Below, piece after piece: positions 1-7,641 of a stretch of DNA of 64,000 nucleotides. The number at the start of each line of letters is the position of its first letter. Positions within the stretch are counted from its first letter, which is position 1. The stretch covers positions 62,001-126,000 of IMG/VR virus record IMGVR_UViG_3300009151_003179; one strand, 5' to 3'. Made by a program: the position numbers and the translations under genes. Source of the stretch: a virus. The notes under the pieces were generated by a model. That model was given only the letters and a program-made list of their open reading frames with translations. It was not told the DNA's origin and ran no database searches.

Positions 1-577
1 CGTTAATATATTTTGGGATTTTGTTATCTAAGAATCTACTTGTATGACCTACAATTTTGTTCTTGTAAGTATAGGGGATAATAATTCTGTTTGACTGTCT
101 GCCAGTGTCATTAGGTGTAACTAAGAACGGGTAGTCATTATAATTTATCAGTCTTGCAGACAAGTAATCAACGTATACTTTGTGTAATGGATTACTTACA
201 TCTAATATTTCAGCTTCAGGGAGTTTATGTTCTTCAAATTTTATTTTTGTTTTTTGTTTCTTAAGATGAGCAAAATCTAACAGATCCCTATATTGCAGAC
301 TTTCTAAACTCCATCGTTGAATTTGAATATCATCTATACCACACCATTTTAATAAACTTTTAGTAATCTCACTAATTTGTTTACCTAAGGTGAACCCACA
401 TTTAAACCCACAATTGAAACAGGCATATGACCAGTTTTCTCCGTCTTTTTTAACACCACCTCTACCTCTAGTGTCAGATTTGTGCCCACGATGATGACAG
501 CATATAGCATTAAAGCTATGCCATCCACCTTGTGTTATTTTTTTCTTTCCGGGAATTACTGACAGTATATCAAACAT
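1..577 (-). CDS. DNA primase-like protein, zinc-binding N-terminal part (partial)
   Basis: The reading frame starts at ATG 577 and runs off the left edge of the window, so about 192 N-terminal residues are visible. A zinc-ribbon-like set is seen: CCHH at residues 26-29 followed by Cys53, Cys56 and Cys60 (CFNCGFKCGF). This is the pattern of the N-terminal zinc domain of phage and bacterial primases, which binds template DNA; the TOPRIM catalytic part would lie outside the window. The following stretch (residues 65-190) reads as an ordinary soluble protein. In T4-like phages primase sits among replication genes, which fits the neighbours. A sigma70-like promoter with a palindrome lies directly upstream. 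The primase call is inferred from the zinc motif and context; the catalytic residues are not visible. Confidence 0.65.
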   Translation of the reverse strand, partial: MFDILSVIPGKKKITQGGWHSFNAICCHHRGHKSDTRGRGGVKKDGENWSYACFNCGFKCGFTLGKQISEITKSLLKWCGIDDIQIQRWSLESLQYRDLLDFAHLKKQKTKIKFEEHKLPEAEILDVSNPLHKVYVDYLSARLINYNDYPFLVTPNDTGRQSNRIIIPYTYKNKIVGHTSRFLDNKIPKYIN

Positions 578-583
578 CTATGT

Positions 584-612
584 AGTATAACATATCTGTC
601 ACAGATAAACAA
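584..612 (-). promoter_or_regulatory. sigma70-like promoter of the primase gene
   Basis: On the minus strand TTGTTT and TATACT are separated by 17 bp. The -10 ends 7 bp before the ATG of the primase-like gene, so the mRNA leader would be very short. The -35 is weak (4 of 6). Confidence 0.45.
593..607. promoter_or_regulatory. palindromic operator candidate
   Basis: A perfect 15-bp palindrome, TATCTGTCACAGATA, lies exactly between the -10 and -35 elements of the primase promoter. This is a classical place for a repressor or host regulator to bind. No protein that would bind it can be named from the sequence. Confidence 0.4.
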
Positions 613-625
613 CAGTTTAGGTTGA

Positions 626-1315
626 TTATCTTGACAAAATATTGGTTACTGCCCCGTTATTACTTTCAAATTGCATTCTAATATACGGGTGATAACCTTG
701 AACCACGTATCCTATTGTATCAGTTTCAGCAGTATAAGTATCGGTTAATATGGGATACCAATCACCGTCTACAATAGTAGAACCTTCAATAACAATATTG
801 CCATAGAAGTCACTATATTGTGCTTGTAGTGTTAATATAGGACTATCATTTGTATCTATAACACTGGTATAATATGTTAGGTCACTATCACTATTACCTT
901 CAGGGTTAGTATTTGGGAATACTTGTCCAGTAGGAATACTGATTGGCATTGAAGGAATAAAGCTAGGTAATACACTGTTAACAATATTCATATCGCCGCG
1001 GGCACCTGCATTGCTATCAACAAATACAGGATAGTCAAACTCTCCTACAGGAATTTCTAATGAGTAATAACATTTTTGTGCGTCAATACCTGCAAGGTCT
1101 GCTGGATTTAAAAATAATGCGGCAATACCGGTTGCAGGTAATTGTAGTGTTAATGCTTTTTGTAATAGGACCACGTTACCTTCATAATTGATAATTCTAC
1201 AGGTTATTGATTTACCAGTAATATCTACGGGTTTTTGTTCTTGGTTTAAGAACTGAAACTGAATCTGGTTGTCTACACCCTTATTAAGAGTTAGAGGTTT
1301 GGCATACTGAGGCAT
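626..1315 (-). CDS. putative virion structural protein
   Basis: 229 residues from ATG 1315. This start is chosen because AAGGAG lies 4 nt before it; the frame is open further up, but only with a TTG or an ATG lacking a ribosome site. The N-terminal part (about residues 5-70) has an alternating polar/hydrophobic pattern with 'KPVDITGKSITCRI' and 'NPADLAGI', as in beta-sandwich domains at the N-terminus of phage baseplate or fibre proteins. The C-terminal part (about 155-229) is also beta-rich. No family is recognised with certainty. A late-type promoter about 85 bp upstream supports a structural role. It could also be a fibre-associated or neck protein. Confidence 0.6.
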   Translation of the reverse strand: MPQYAKPLTLNKGVDNQIQFQFLNQEQKPVDITGKSITCRIINYEGNVVLLQKALTLQLPATGIAALFLNPADLAGIDAQKCYYSLEIPVGEFDYPVFVDSNAGARGDMNIVNSVLPSFIPSMPISIPTGQVFPNTNPEGNSDSDLTYYTSVIDTNDSPILTLQAQYSDFYGNIVIEGSTIVDGDWYPILTDTYTAETDTIGYVVQGYHPYIRMQFESNNGAVTNILSR

Positions 1316-1398
1316 ATAGCTCCTTGGGGAAAATCCTGTTAAAAGTATAACGATTTGTCTTTGTGTATAGACGAAAACTTGAGTTGAGTACATAATGA

Positions 1399-1406
1399 TA
1401 TTTATC
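1399..1406 (-). promoter_or_regulatory. late-type promoter (GATAAATA)
   Basis: GATAAATAT on the minus strand, upstream of the putative structural gene at 626-1315. It matches the T4 late consensus TATAAATA in 7 of 8 positions and is divergent from a similar element at 1432-1439. Confidence 0.45.
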
Positions 1407-1431
1407 AAAATATATTGCCAGGCATTCCTGT

Positions 1432-1439
1432 GATAAATA
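1432..1439 (+). promoter_or_regulatory. late-type promoter (GATAAATA)
   Basis: GATAAATAT on the plus strand, 21 bp before the ATG of the plus-strand gene at 1461. Together with 1399-1406 it forms a divergent late promoter pair. Confidence 0.4.
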
Positions 1440-1460
1440 TTTCGGTCAATAATTATAATA

Positions 1461-1841
1461 ATGATTCAAAACGAATTTTTTAACAAACTATCTCAAAATC
1501 ACCCGTTCATAACCATATGTTCATACGCCAACCAAGATTATGTTGGAATAGTACAAAATAGAGATGATATAGTCACCACTATATATGACTATGGAGCTAT
1601 TATTGATAATATAGCTAGAGAAAAATTCTTAGAATTAGGTGATATTTGGTGGTGGGAAAGTAATAGACTTATCCCTATTAACCTGTTCTTAAAAGACGAA
1701 TGGACTATCTTTAAACCATATCTTAGAACATTCAATAACAAAAGCTTAACAGTCATACACGGCCCAACGTGTAGTATGTCTGAACTAAACAAACGTAGAA
1801 GTAAACGCCGTAGTATTACCCTTGTTAAACGGATTTTGTAA
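1461..1841 (+). CDS. hypothetical protein
   Basis: 126 residues, the only plus-strand gene in the first 54 kb. The sequence is unbiased, with a WWWES stretch near residue 65 and a very basic tail (NKRRSKRRS near residue 110) that could bind nucleic acid. It converges on the 3' end of the next gene with a 17-bp overlap. The ATG follows an AT-rich stretch containing TATAAT and a late-type element. No family recognised. Confidence 0.6.
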   Translation: MIQNEFFNKLSQNHPFITICSYANQDYVGIVQNRDDIVTTIYDYGAIIDNIAREKFLELGDIWWWESNRLIPINLFLKDEWTIFKPYLRTFNNKSLTVIHGPTCSMSELNKRRSKRRSITLVKRIL

Positions 1842-2397
1842 GTAAGTTCATATGTACTACTACTAGTTGGCTATAGGATAAGCTGTGACTTTTTTTGAAA
1901 CTATACCCATCGTCTCCTTTGTCCCAGATAGTCATACTGACTTCTTTCCAACTCTTACCAATTAAATGTCTTTTAGCTGGGCGAATCAATGCTAAAAACA
2001 TTGCTAATCTAGGAATACTATCAATAGGTTCAGGCATTTTTTTAATAGATTGATAATGATTTCCTAAATGAATTAGTTTCTCAACAAATTCTCTGTCATT
2101 TAACTTAGACCAATCAGGGTCTGCCATCAATTCAACTAAATGTTTTTCATTTTGTACTTGTGAGTATACATGAACATTCAATAAATCTAATTTAAAATAT
2201 CCACGACTTTCTGCCACAACATAATCAATTGCTGCCATATCATTTACAGGATCATAAGGAATATCAGTAACATATACACCAGTAGCATGTTTACGCATAG
2301 GTTTAGCATTACGCATAGCGGCAGGCGTGTGTTTAATAAGTTGTAATAACTTGTCTCTATCACCAAAATCAATGTCAATGTCTGATTCTATTCTCAT
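1825..2397 (-). CDS. hypothetical protein with N-terminal SDIDIDF motif
   Basis: 190 residues. It begins MRIESDIDIDFGDRD; the DIDIDF string resembles the 'PDIDIDF' metal-binding motif of C-family DNA polymerase III alpha subunits, but the protein is far too short to be a polymerase and no other motif of that family is visible. The rest is a soluble alpha/beta sequence. Its start overlaps the stop of the exonuclease gene by 4 nt (ATGA), so the two are translationally coupled. A nucleic-acid role is possible but not shown. Confidence 0.6.
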   Translation of the reverse strand: MRIESDIDIDFGDRDKLLQLIKHTPAAMRNAKPMRKHATGVYVTDIPYDPVNDMAAIDYVVAESRGYFKLDLLNVHVYSQVQNEKHLVELMADPDWSKLNDREFVEKLIHLGNHYQSIKKMPEPIDSIPRLAMFLALIRPAKRHLIGKSWKEVSMTIWDKGDDGYSFKKSHSLSYSQLVVVHMNLLTKSV

Positions 2398-2948
2398 CTT
2401 GGAGGTGCTACCAATTCTGCTTTCATTAATTTAGTATACGCTTTTTGTACAACAATAGCTTGTCTTTCGGCATCTTCTACTGCTTTGTGACTAGTCACGT
2501 GACCACCGTCTTTAAGACTTACGCCGGTTATCTCGTACAAGGTACGTGTATCTCTAACGGTGTAGAAAGGCCAAGGGATTCGCATTTCAAGGTTTCGCCA
2601 GGCCGACTCTGCCACAACCACATCGAATGATGCACCGTTACTCCAAACAGCACGGCGATTCCAACAAAACTTATAAAGTATTTCCATACATTCTCTAAAC
2701 GGAATTCTGCCGTGTTCTCCCATAGCCTCTTCAAGTGCTGCCGGGCTTTGCTCACTCCACCATCGTAATGTATCTTCATTTATACTCCTATTATAAATTT
2801 CTGTTTGTTCTTCAATCGTTGGTCGTAACTCTAATCTTTCAACAACACCACTACCTTTAGGATCAAATCTTACTGCGCCAATGGTTAGTATAACACAATC
2901 AGGACTTGTGTCAAGTGTTTCCATATCAATCATTATATCTTGTGCCAT
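2394..2948 (-). CDS. DEDDh-type 3'-5' exonuclease
   Basis: 184 residues, the usual size of the Rv2179c-like/phage exonuclease family. Exo I is seen as IDMETL (Asp8, Glu10), Exo II as SNGASFD (Asp109), and Exo III as HKAVED (His154, Asp159). These four acidic residues and the histidine bind two metal ions and hydrolyse 3' ends of RNA or DNA. In T4-like phages such small DEDDh nucleases act in DNA or RNA turnover or proofreading; the substrate cannot be read from sequence. It is coupled to the DIDIDF gene downstream by a 4-nt overlap. Confidence 0.85.
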   Translation of the reverse strand: MAQDIMIDMETLDTSPDCVILTIGAVRFDPKGSGVVERLELRPTIEEQTEIYNRSINEDTLRWWSEQSPAALEEAMGEHGRIPFRECMEILYKFCWNRRAVWSNGASFDVVVAESAWRNLEMRIPWPFYTVRDTRTLYEITGVSLKDGGHVTSHKAVEDAERQAIVVQKAYTKLMKAELVAPPR

Positions 2949-2949
2949 A

Positions 2950-3300
2950 TTATGCCTGTAATGTTTTCCAAATATATTTCTTCTCTAAGTAATCTTGTAG
3001 CTTCAATGCTTCATCTTCACTATTGAATGCCACACCTTTAATCTCATACATATCTTCTAGGTATCTAGCATATTCTCCATTAATGTCTTGTGCCCAAGTG
3101 TTTAATGTAATCCACATAATATCAAGTTCGTCTTTTACAATCGACATGCTAATACCAACTTCATCACTACCGATATCTTCAAATAGTACATCTAACAGTT
3201 TTTTCTTAATAGCAAACGTTTGAATGTTACCCCATTTAGGCCATGATACTAGGAATTTACCTTTTTGTAAAGAGGTTATGGGAAAAGGTTTATTGTTCAT
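2950..3300 (-). CDS. hypothetical small early protein
   Basis: 116 residues, soluble, with mixed charged and aromatic residues (SWPKWGN near residue 20, WITLNTWAQD near 65). Its ATG overlaps the stop of the gene at 3297 (ATGA), so it is the last member of a tightly coupled chain of small genes from 4413 down to 2950. It lacks the C-terminal LRW signature of that chain. Function unknown. Confidence 0.6.
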   Translation of the reverse strand: MNNKPFPITSLQKGKFLVSWPKWGNIQTFAIKKKLLDVLFEDIGSDEVGISMSIVKDELDIMWITLNTWAQDINGEYARYLEDMYEIKGVAFNSEDEALKLQDYLEKKYIWKTLQA

Positions 3301-3563
3301 TGGAATTTTAATAAAAATATTAGGTACTTCTTTTCGTCAACAATCTCATAACCATCTGTTATATTACCATTAACTATGTTCATCTTTAAGCCATATTGTC
3401 CAGTAAGATAATCTTCAAAATCATATGCGTCAAACTCTTTGTTCTGTGCCATATATTCTTTACGAACTTTCTTCAATGCTTCCCAATAGTTCCAACGATT
3501 TCTACGTTGGTCTATACTTGGATCATCGTCATCGTAGTCCTGTATGTGAGGTATTGATGCCAT
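3297..3563 (-). CDS. small early protein, divergent member of the C-terminal LRW family
   Basis: 88 residues from ATG 3563; a GTG 9 nt upstream is also possible, but AAGGTGGAG gives the better ribosome site to this ATG. The protein ends in YLIFLLKFQ, a degenerate form of the F-x-L-R/K-W ending of its neighbours. N-terminal DDDD stretch and a Trp/Arg-rich helix follow. The TGA stop of the upstream gene shares its A with this ATG (TGATG). Function unknown. Confidence 0.6.
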   Translation of the reverse strand: MASIPHIQDYDDDDPSIDQRRNRWNYWEALKKVRKEYMAQNKEFDAYDFEDYLTGQYGLKMNIVNGNITDGYEIVDEKKYLIFLLKFQ

Positions 3564-3799
3564 CAACTCCACCTTAACGTGAACAAAATGTAATCTTTTT
3601 CATATCTAAACTTGAAACTGATTAGGTCATCGTCAGTTATACCCCATCTACAATGTCTTTCGTGTTTACCAATATTGGTTTCTAACCATTTAACTATTTC
3701 GTTATATTTGTCAAGATGTTTAGCATGTACTGAACATTCATGCCAACCGGGTTTGGTGTTTTCCCATCCAGCATCATAGTCATAATGTTCATATATCAT
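3563..3799 (-). CDS. small early protein, C-terminal LRW family
   Basis: 78 residues from ATG 3799, whose ATGA overlaps the upstream stop; ATG 3805 is an alternative. It contains several His, Trp and Cys residues and ends in ILFTLRWS. The codons for LRWS (TTA AGG TGG AGT) form the Shine-Dalgarno site of the next gene. Member of a tandem paralogous family; function unknown. Confidence 0.65.
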   Translation of the reverse strand: MIYEHYDYDAGWENTKPGWHECSVHAKHLDKYNEIVKWLETNIGKHERHCRWGITDDDLISFKFRYEKDYILFTLRWS

Positions 3800-4008
3800 T
3801 GCCATCTCAGCGAAAACCAAAAAGCATCTTTTTCATTTCTAAAATGCCAGCTATAACTTTTAGGATCATCTCTTCCTACCCAAAAACATGTCCAATTGCC
3901 TGTCTTTCTACCAACAGCAAACCATCGTTCTCCTATGTTATCTCTGCACCATTCTTCTACTTCGTATCCAAGTTTCTTAGTAATTACAGTGTATGGCAAT
4001 TCTTTCAT
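3796..4008 (-). CDS. small early protein, C-terminal LRW family
   Basis: 70 residues from ATG 4008, preceded by GAGGTGG. It ends in FWFSLRWQ. The middle has WCRDNIGERWF and a Trp-rich segment, like the adjacent paralogues. Coupled to both neighbours through ATGA overlaps. Function unknown. Confidence 0.65.
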   Translation of the reverse strand: MKELPYTVITKKLGYEVEEWCRDNIGERWFAVGRKTGNWTCFWVGRDDPKSYSWHFRNEKDAFWFSLRWQ

Positions 4009-4223
4009 CCCCACCTCAACATAAAATAACTTGCATTACTATCATTGTAAAAAGTAAAAACTGTATGTTGTTCCATAATAGGTTCAGAACTAAAATCATC
4101 CCACATTTCTTTGTAATAAGCAAAGTCAAAATCAACTCCTTGAACCCAACCCATTTTTCTTACCTCTGATACTATATCTAAAACTCTAGTTACGTTTATT
4201 TCCTTGATAATTATATTAGCCAC
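4005..4223 (-). CDS. small early protein, C-terminal LRW family (GTG start)
   Basis: 72 residues. The likely start is GTG 4223, as no ATG lies near the N-terminus and the frame overlaps the previous stop by a few bases. It ends in SYFMLRWG, encoded TTG AGG TGG GGA, which also makes the GAGGTGG ribosome site of the following gene. Function unknown. Confidence 0.6.
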   Translation of the reverse strand: MANIIIKEINVTRVLDIVSEVRKMGWVQGVDFDFAYYKEMWDDFSSEPIMEQHTVFTFYNDSNASYFMLRWG

Positions 4224-4413
4224 AGATCAACTCAAATAATATAGCATCACGCTCATCCTTAAAGTAAAAATCCATATAATCTTCAGTCACATGTGTTTCA
4301 TATTTGTCTCCGGGTAAACCAAACTTTTCTACCGCTATTGCACAAGTTTCATTCCATATAGGATGTTTGTGATGTGTTTGCCATGTTATACGAACTCTAG
4401 TACCCGCCGGCAT
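4216..4413 (-). CDS. small early protein, divergent LRW family member
   Basis: 65 residues, ending AILFELICG, so the LRW is replaced by LIC while the preceding F-x-L is kept. ATG 4413 is preceded by AAGGAAT within the end of the zinc-finger gene, with a 17-nt overlap. It is the first gene of the tandem family. Function unknown. Confidence 0.6.
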   Translation of the reverse strand: MPAGTRVRITWQTHHKHPIWNETCAIAVEKFGLPGDKYETHVTEDYMDFYFKDERDAILFELICG

Positions 4414-5119
4414 TCAATAATTCCTTAACTTGTTTCACATTATCTGTTTCACGGTTAAACTTAATCTTCCATAGTTCTGGATTAATATAATCAATGACCA
4501 TCTTTACATGTGATTCATTTAAACTATCTAAGAACTTTACACCACTGTCACTTTGATATAACATCCATGGACTAATCTTACCATTGGTAATACTATGACA
4601 TATCTTGTTAATATTACCATAACACAAATAGTCTTTAGCTAGTATCCCTTCTTTTTCTGCTAAATCTATGGTAGTTTGGACACTACGTGCAATCGCATCA
4701 AACGGATCTTCACTACGTAAATACTCAATTAAATATTTTGTATATACAGTATCAGTTGCCCATGTGTCAACTTTAATTTGATTCTTTAATAACCAATCTA
4801 CATATCTACTAACGTTGATTGCATTAATGTTTGCACAATGACTACCAAACTTAACAAAGGCTGTATAATAAGCACTGCGAATAAATTCTTCGTATGTTTT
4901 TGCTTTTTTAGTTGAAGTATTCTTCTTATAAAATTGTATCCAAGCTTGAAACCCAATACGATTACCCTGCAATTCTTTGTTCATCCAACGTTGTTTATTT
5001 TCACATAGGTGTTTAGCCATAGTAGATTCACGTAGGAACTCTCTATTGCAAAAATCACAACCATACTTGATTGTGTTATCAGTTGCCTCTGTCTTTTTCG
5101 TATTGAGTGATATCTTCAT
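4397..5119 (-). CDS. zinc-finger protein (C2H2-like) of unknown role
   Basis: 240 residues. Near residues 20-40 it has CDFCNREFLRESTMAKHLC, a C-x2-C...H-x3-C treble-clef/C2H2-like finger with a conserved aromatic, so it probably binds nucleic acid. The remaining 200 residues are helical, with a 'WIQFYKKNTSTKKAKTYEEFIRSAYYTAF' type pattern and no recognised domain. It follows the clamp-loader subunit gene with a 41-nt overlap. In T4 that place is held by the translational repressor regA, but no RegA similarity is visible. A DNA- or RNA-binding regulator or replication accessory is the inference. Confidence 0.6.
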   Translation of the reverse strand: MKISLNTKKTEATDNTIKYGCDFCNREFLRESTMAKHLCENKQRWMNKELQGNRIGFQAWIQFYKKNTSTKKAKTYEEFIRSAYYTAFVKFGSHCANINAINVSRYVDWLLKNQIKVDTWATDTVYTKYLIEYLRSEDPFDAIARSVQTTIDLAEKEGILAKDYLCYGNINKICHSITNGKISPWMLYQSDSGVKFLDSLNESHVKMVIDYINPELWKIKFNRETDNVKQVKELLNAGGY

Positions 5120-5672
5120 CTGTAACCGTTTGACTTAATACTTCTATATCTGCTATTTTTAAATGGGGATATATTTCTGCAAGATGCATTTTCTTTCTTT
5201 GCTCTTGCACGAATGCTTTTGAATATTCTGTTAAATCTTCACTACTTGCTTTAGGATAAATCTTTGTAAAATATTCTTTTATTTCTTTTACTTGTGCAGG
5301 TTCTTTTAATAAACTTACACGTTCTTTGATTTGCGGTAACCATTGATGATATTGTTTACCTAATCCGGGACTAGCCGCACATAACATGTACCATTGTAGT
5401 TTAGGATGCTTACTAACACTTTCATTAAAGAAGTATTTGTTAGCATTGTATTCTGTACTCATCACATAATAACCTGCAATATCTCCTGAACCTTTCACGT
5501 AGCTTAACCACTTGATTAACATGAATGGCACAAACTTGCGCTGTTGTTCAGGGGTCAGTCTATCGTAATAACCATAATCTTTCTTGTCTAGTGCCGCAAT
5601 GGCTTCGAACAAGTTAAAATCTTGATTCTCTAACTTTTCATCAGTAGGGATAATCTTTTTTGTTGCCATCAA
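5079..5672 (-). CDS. 62: clamp-loader small subunit, gp62-like
   Basis: 197 residues. The N-terminal half follows T4 gp62: a 'FEAIAALDKKD' helix, then 'VPFMLIKWLSY', then 'NANKYFFNESVSKHPKLQWYML' (a stretch rich in aromatic and Asn residues) and 'GLGKQYHQW', matching gp62 'RGKRYGKW'. In T4, gp62 with gp44 loads the gp45 sliding clamp onto primer-template and stimulates the gp43 polymerase. The C-terminal 90 residues are charged and helical. gp44 and gp45 are not in this window. It overlaps the gene upstream by 4 nt and the zinc-finger gene by 41 nt. The call rests on my recall of the T4 sequence and on context. Confidence 0.7.
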   Translation of the reverse strand: MMATKKIIPTDEKLENQDFNLFEAIAALDKKDYGYYDRLTPEQQRKFVPFMLIKWLSYVKGSGDIAGYYVMSTEYNANKYFFNESVSKHPKLQWYMLCAASPGLGKQYHQWLPQIKERVSLLKEPAQVKEIKEYFTKIYPKASSEDLTEYSKAFVQEQRKKMHLAEIYPHLKIADIEVLSQTVTDEDITQYEKDRGN

Positions 5673-6169
5673 AAAGCCTGACTATAATCCACAATCTCAC
5701 AGTTACGACTAATTTCTTTTACAAAGTAAACACATCTAGGCTTAGGACCATCATCTAATGGTACACACAAAAATTGTCCGTTCTTTAATCGAGGTGCATA
5801 CCATGTTACATCGTGATATATATCTACAATCTCAATTGAAACAAAACTTGGACTAAAACTAGTTAGTGGATTAAACTCAAACGCATTGAACCCTCTATCA
5901 TTGATACTTGTTAACGGTAATGTTTCTAAGTCCCCGTGTTCTTGTTCACCAATTAGTATTTGCCAATCAATAGGCATCTTAATAGTGCTATCACCAATCT
6001 TTAATACAAGTGCAGGACTATTAAATGATTCTAAAAAGATAAGTGGTATGTAATGATAGTCTACGTTTTGTGGATTACTATTGTCTAGTATGGCAAATCG
6101 AAGGTCATCAATTTCGTCCGGGAGTGTTTCTAAGTTATAGAATTCGTTTTCTAGTGTGAGTATACGCAT
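5669..6169 (-). CDS. hypothetical protein upstream of gp62
   Basis: 166 residues, acidic N-terminus (LETLPDEIDDLRFAIL), then a beta-rich middle and 'YFVKEISRNCEIVDYSQAF' at the end. It looks like a single globular domain. A perfect sigma70 promoter (6176-6204) serves it, so it is an early gene and leads the gp62/zinc-finger/LRW chain. ATG 6169 lies only 6 nt after the -10, so its mRNA is short-leadered. No family recognised; RegA was considered and not supported. Confidence 0.6.
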   Translation of the reverse strand: MRILTLENEFYNLETLPDEIDDLRFAILDNSNPQNVDYHYIPLIFLESFNSPALVLKIGDSTIKMPIDWQILIGEQEHGDLETLPLTSINDRGFNAFEFNPLTSFSPSFVSIEIVDIYHDVTWYAPRLKNGQFLCVPLDDGPKPRCVYFVKEISRNCEIVDYSQAF

Positions 6170-6175
6170 TTTGTT

Positions 6176-6204
6176 ATTATAACACTTTCTTATCTGTATG
6201 TCAA
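6176..6204 (-). promoter_or_regulatory. sigma70 promoter, consensus
   Basis: TTGACA, 17-bp spacer, TATAAT on the minus strand, inside the last codons of uvsW. It drives 5669-6169 and the genes after it. Extended -10 (TGT before TATAAT). Confidence 0.8.
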
Positions 6205-7641
6205 CTTTTCTAAGTCAAACGGGTAGTTTGCTTCTTTATAAAAAGCCTTACGTTGGGTTAAATGTCTTTTGGCAAACTTACAACTGCTTGTTACATCCCA
6301 AATTTGTACAAAGTCTTTATCTTCTGCTTTACGAATGCCTCGACCGATGCTTTGGATAACACGGACGAAGGATTTTCCAGGTTCAATGAGAACCAGATTA
6401 AAAATCCTAGGTATGTTGATACCAACAGCGGCGACACCATAAGTCGCAACAATAATTTTATTTGTACTGGTTGCAATTTCATCATATTCTTCTTTCCTTT
6501 CAACCATATTAGTAGCACCACTCACAAATACACTATCGGGTAATCTACTAACAATTTCTTTACCTGCATTAACTCTATCAACTAGAATCAATACATTGCC
6601 TGTTTCTTTAATCTTTAATATTAGTTGTGCAATAGCATCTAGTCTATTTGTATCCTCAAGCAAGTGTTTCAACTCACTTTGGTAATTACTAAACTCTACA
6701 TCATCTTTTAATTGAACAATATTAACGTGACATTGTGCTAGTACACCTTGATCCTGTAACTCACTTGCACTTAGTTTACTGATAACAGGACCTAAACTAA
6801 CAAACAATGATTGTGCTTCAAACTTAGCTTTAGGGATAGTTCCGGTCAATCCCCAGCGAATCGGAACCTTAGCAAAGGCCCCAGTCAGTAATGTCTTTAG
6901 TGCATCTGCTTTGGCCATGTGAACCTCATCTACCATGACACAAACAACACCTTCAATGAAGTCCATAATATCTGCTTCACCTGCTTTTGTTTTCTTAAGC
7001 ATATTGTTAAGACTCTGCCAAGTACAAATAGTATGTGTTTTATTGTACTCTTTGCGATCACCAAAGTATACACCAACATCTAATCCAAGATTAATGTAAT
7101 CTGCTTCTGTTTGTGTTACTAAACTCTTGTTCGGAACGATAACAATACTACGACCATATTGTTCTATACTATAACTTAGTGCGGCAGTCATCAATGTTTT
7201 ACCCGCACCTGTAGCAATCTCTTGTAGTGATTGCGGGTTCTTTAGAAAGTTATTAACAATAGTAATTTGATAATCACGTAGCTCTACGGGGGTGCCTTCT
7301 TTGGGATGACCTTTAGGCCAGTTCTTATGAGCGAACGTTGATTCGGACACTTCAGCGAATTCAAAGGTTGTTGTATAATCCCTAGTATCATCCAACTCAA
7401 TATCATATCCTGCTCTGTCTAATACGGGAAGTATTTCTTCCAATAGATTAATATATGTACTACCAGCAAGACTGAAATAACTTACTTTGCCATTCCATCT
7501 TCCTAGTCGTACTGCAGGTAGATATCGTGCACCGGGAACTTCATACTCAAACATTTTCATTAGTGCTTTACGCTCTGCTAATTCAAGACCTTCTATCTTT
7601 ACATTAACTTCATCTTTAACGATTATTTTACATTGTTTCAT
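6190..7641 (-). CDS. uvsW: UvsW-type DNA/RNA helicase
   Basis: 483 residues (T4 UvsW is about 500). Superfamily 2 motifs are in order: Q-like 'ELRDYQ' near 120, Walker A ATGAGKT at 143-149, DEVH at 238-241, motif III GLTGT at 264-268, motif V near 400-410 and motif VI QSIGRGIR at 430-437. The N-terminal 90 residues fit the small DNA-binding domain of UvsW ('RLGRWNGKVSYF'). UvsW unwinds R-loops and branched DNA and moves the phage from origin- to recombination-dependent replication. Its ATG overlaps the stop of the gene upstream (ATGA), suggesting joint function. Confidence 0.9.
   Translation of the reverse strand: MKQCKIIVKDEVNVKIEGLELAERKALMKMFEYEVPGARYLPAVRLGRWNGKVSYFSLAGSTYINLLEEILPVLDRAGYDIELDDTRDYTTTFEFAEVSESTFAHKNWPKGHPKEGTPVELRDYQITIVNNFLKNPQSLQEIATGAGKTLMTAALSYSIEQYGRSIVIVPNKSLVTQTEADYINLGLDVGVYFGDRKEYNKTHTICTWQSLNNMLKKTKAGEADIMDFIEGVVCVMVDEVHMAKADALKTLLTGAFAKVPIRWGLTGTIPKAKFEAQSLFVSLGPVISKLSASELQDQGVLAQCHVNIVQLKDDVEFSNYQSELKHLLEDTNRLDAIAQLILKIKETGNVLILVDRVNAGKEIVSRLPDSVFVSGATNMVERKEEYDEIATSTNKIIVATYGVAAVGINIPRIFNLVLIEPGKSFVRVIQSIGRGIRKAEDKDFVQIWDVTSSCKFAKRHLTQRKAFYKEANYPFDLEKLTYR

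Noticed and set aside
626-1408. Longer form of the structural protein from TTG 1408
   Set aside because: AAGGAG 4 nt before ATG 1315 and the better N-terminus favour the shorter form.
1825-2397. DNA polymerase III alpha fragment
   Set aside because: Only the DIDIDF string agrees; it may be chance, and the gene is coupled and complete at 190 residues.
5669-6169. RegA translational repressor
   Set aside because: Position is near, but the size (166) and sequence do not match RegA.
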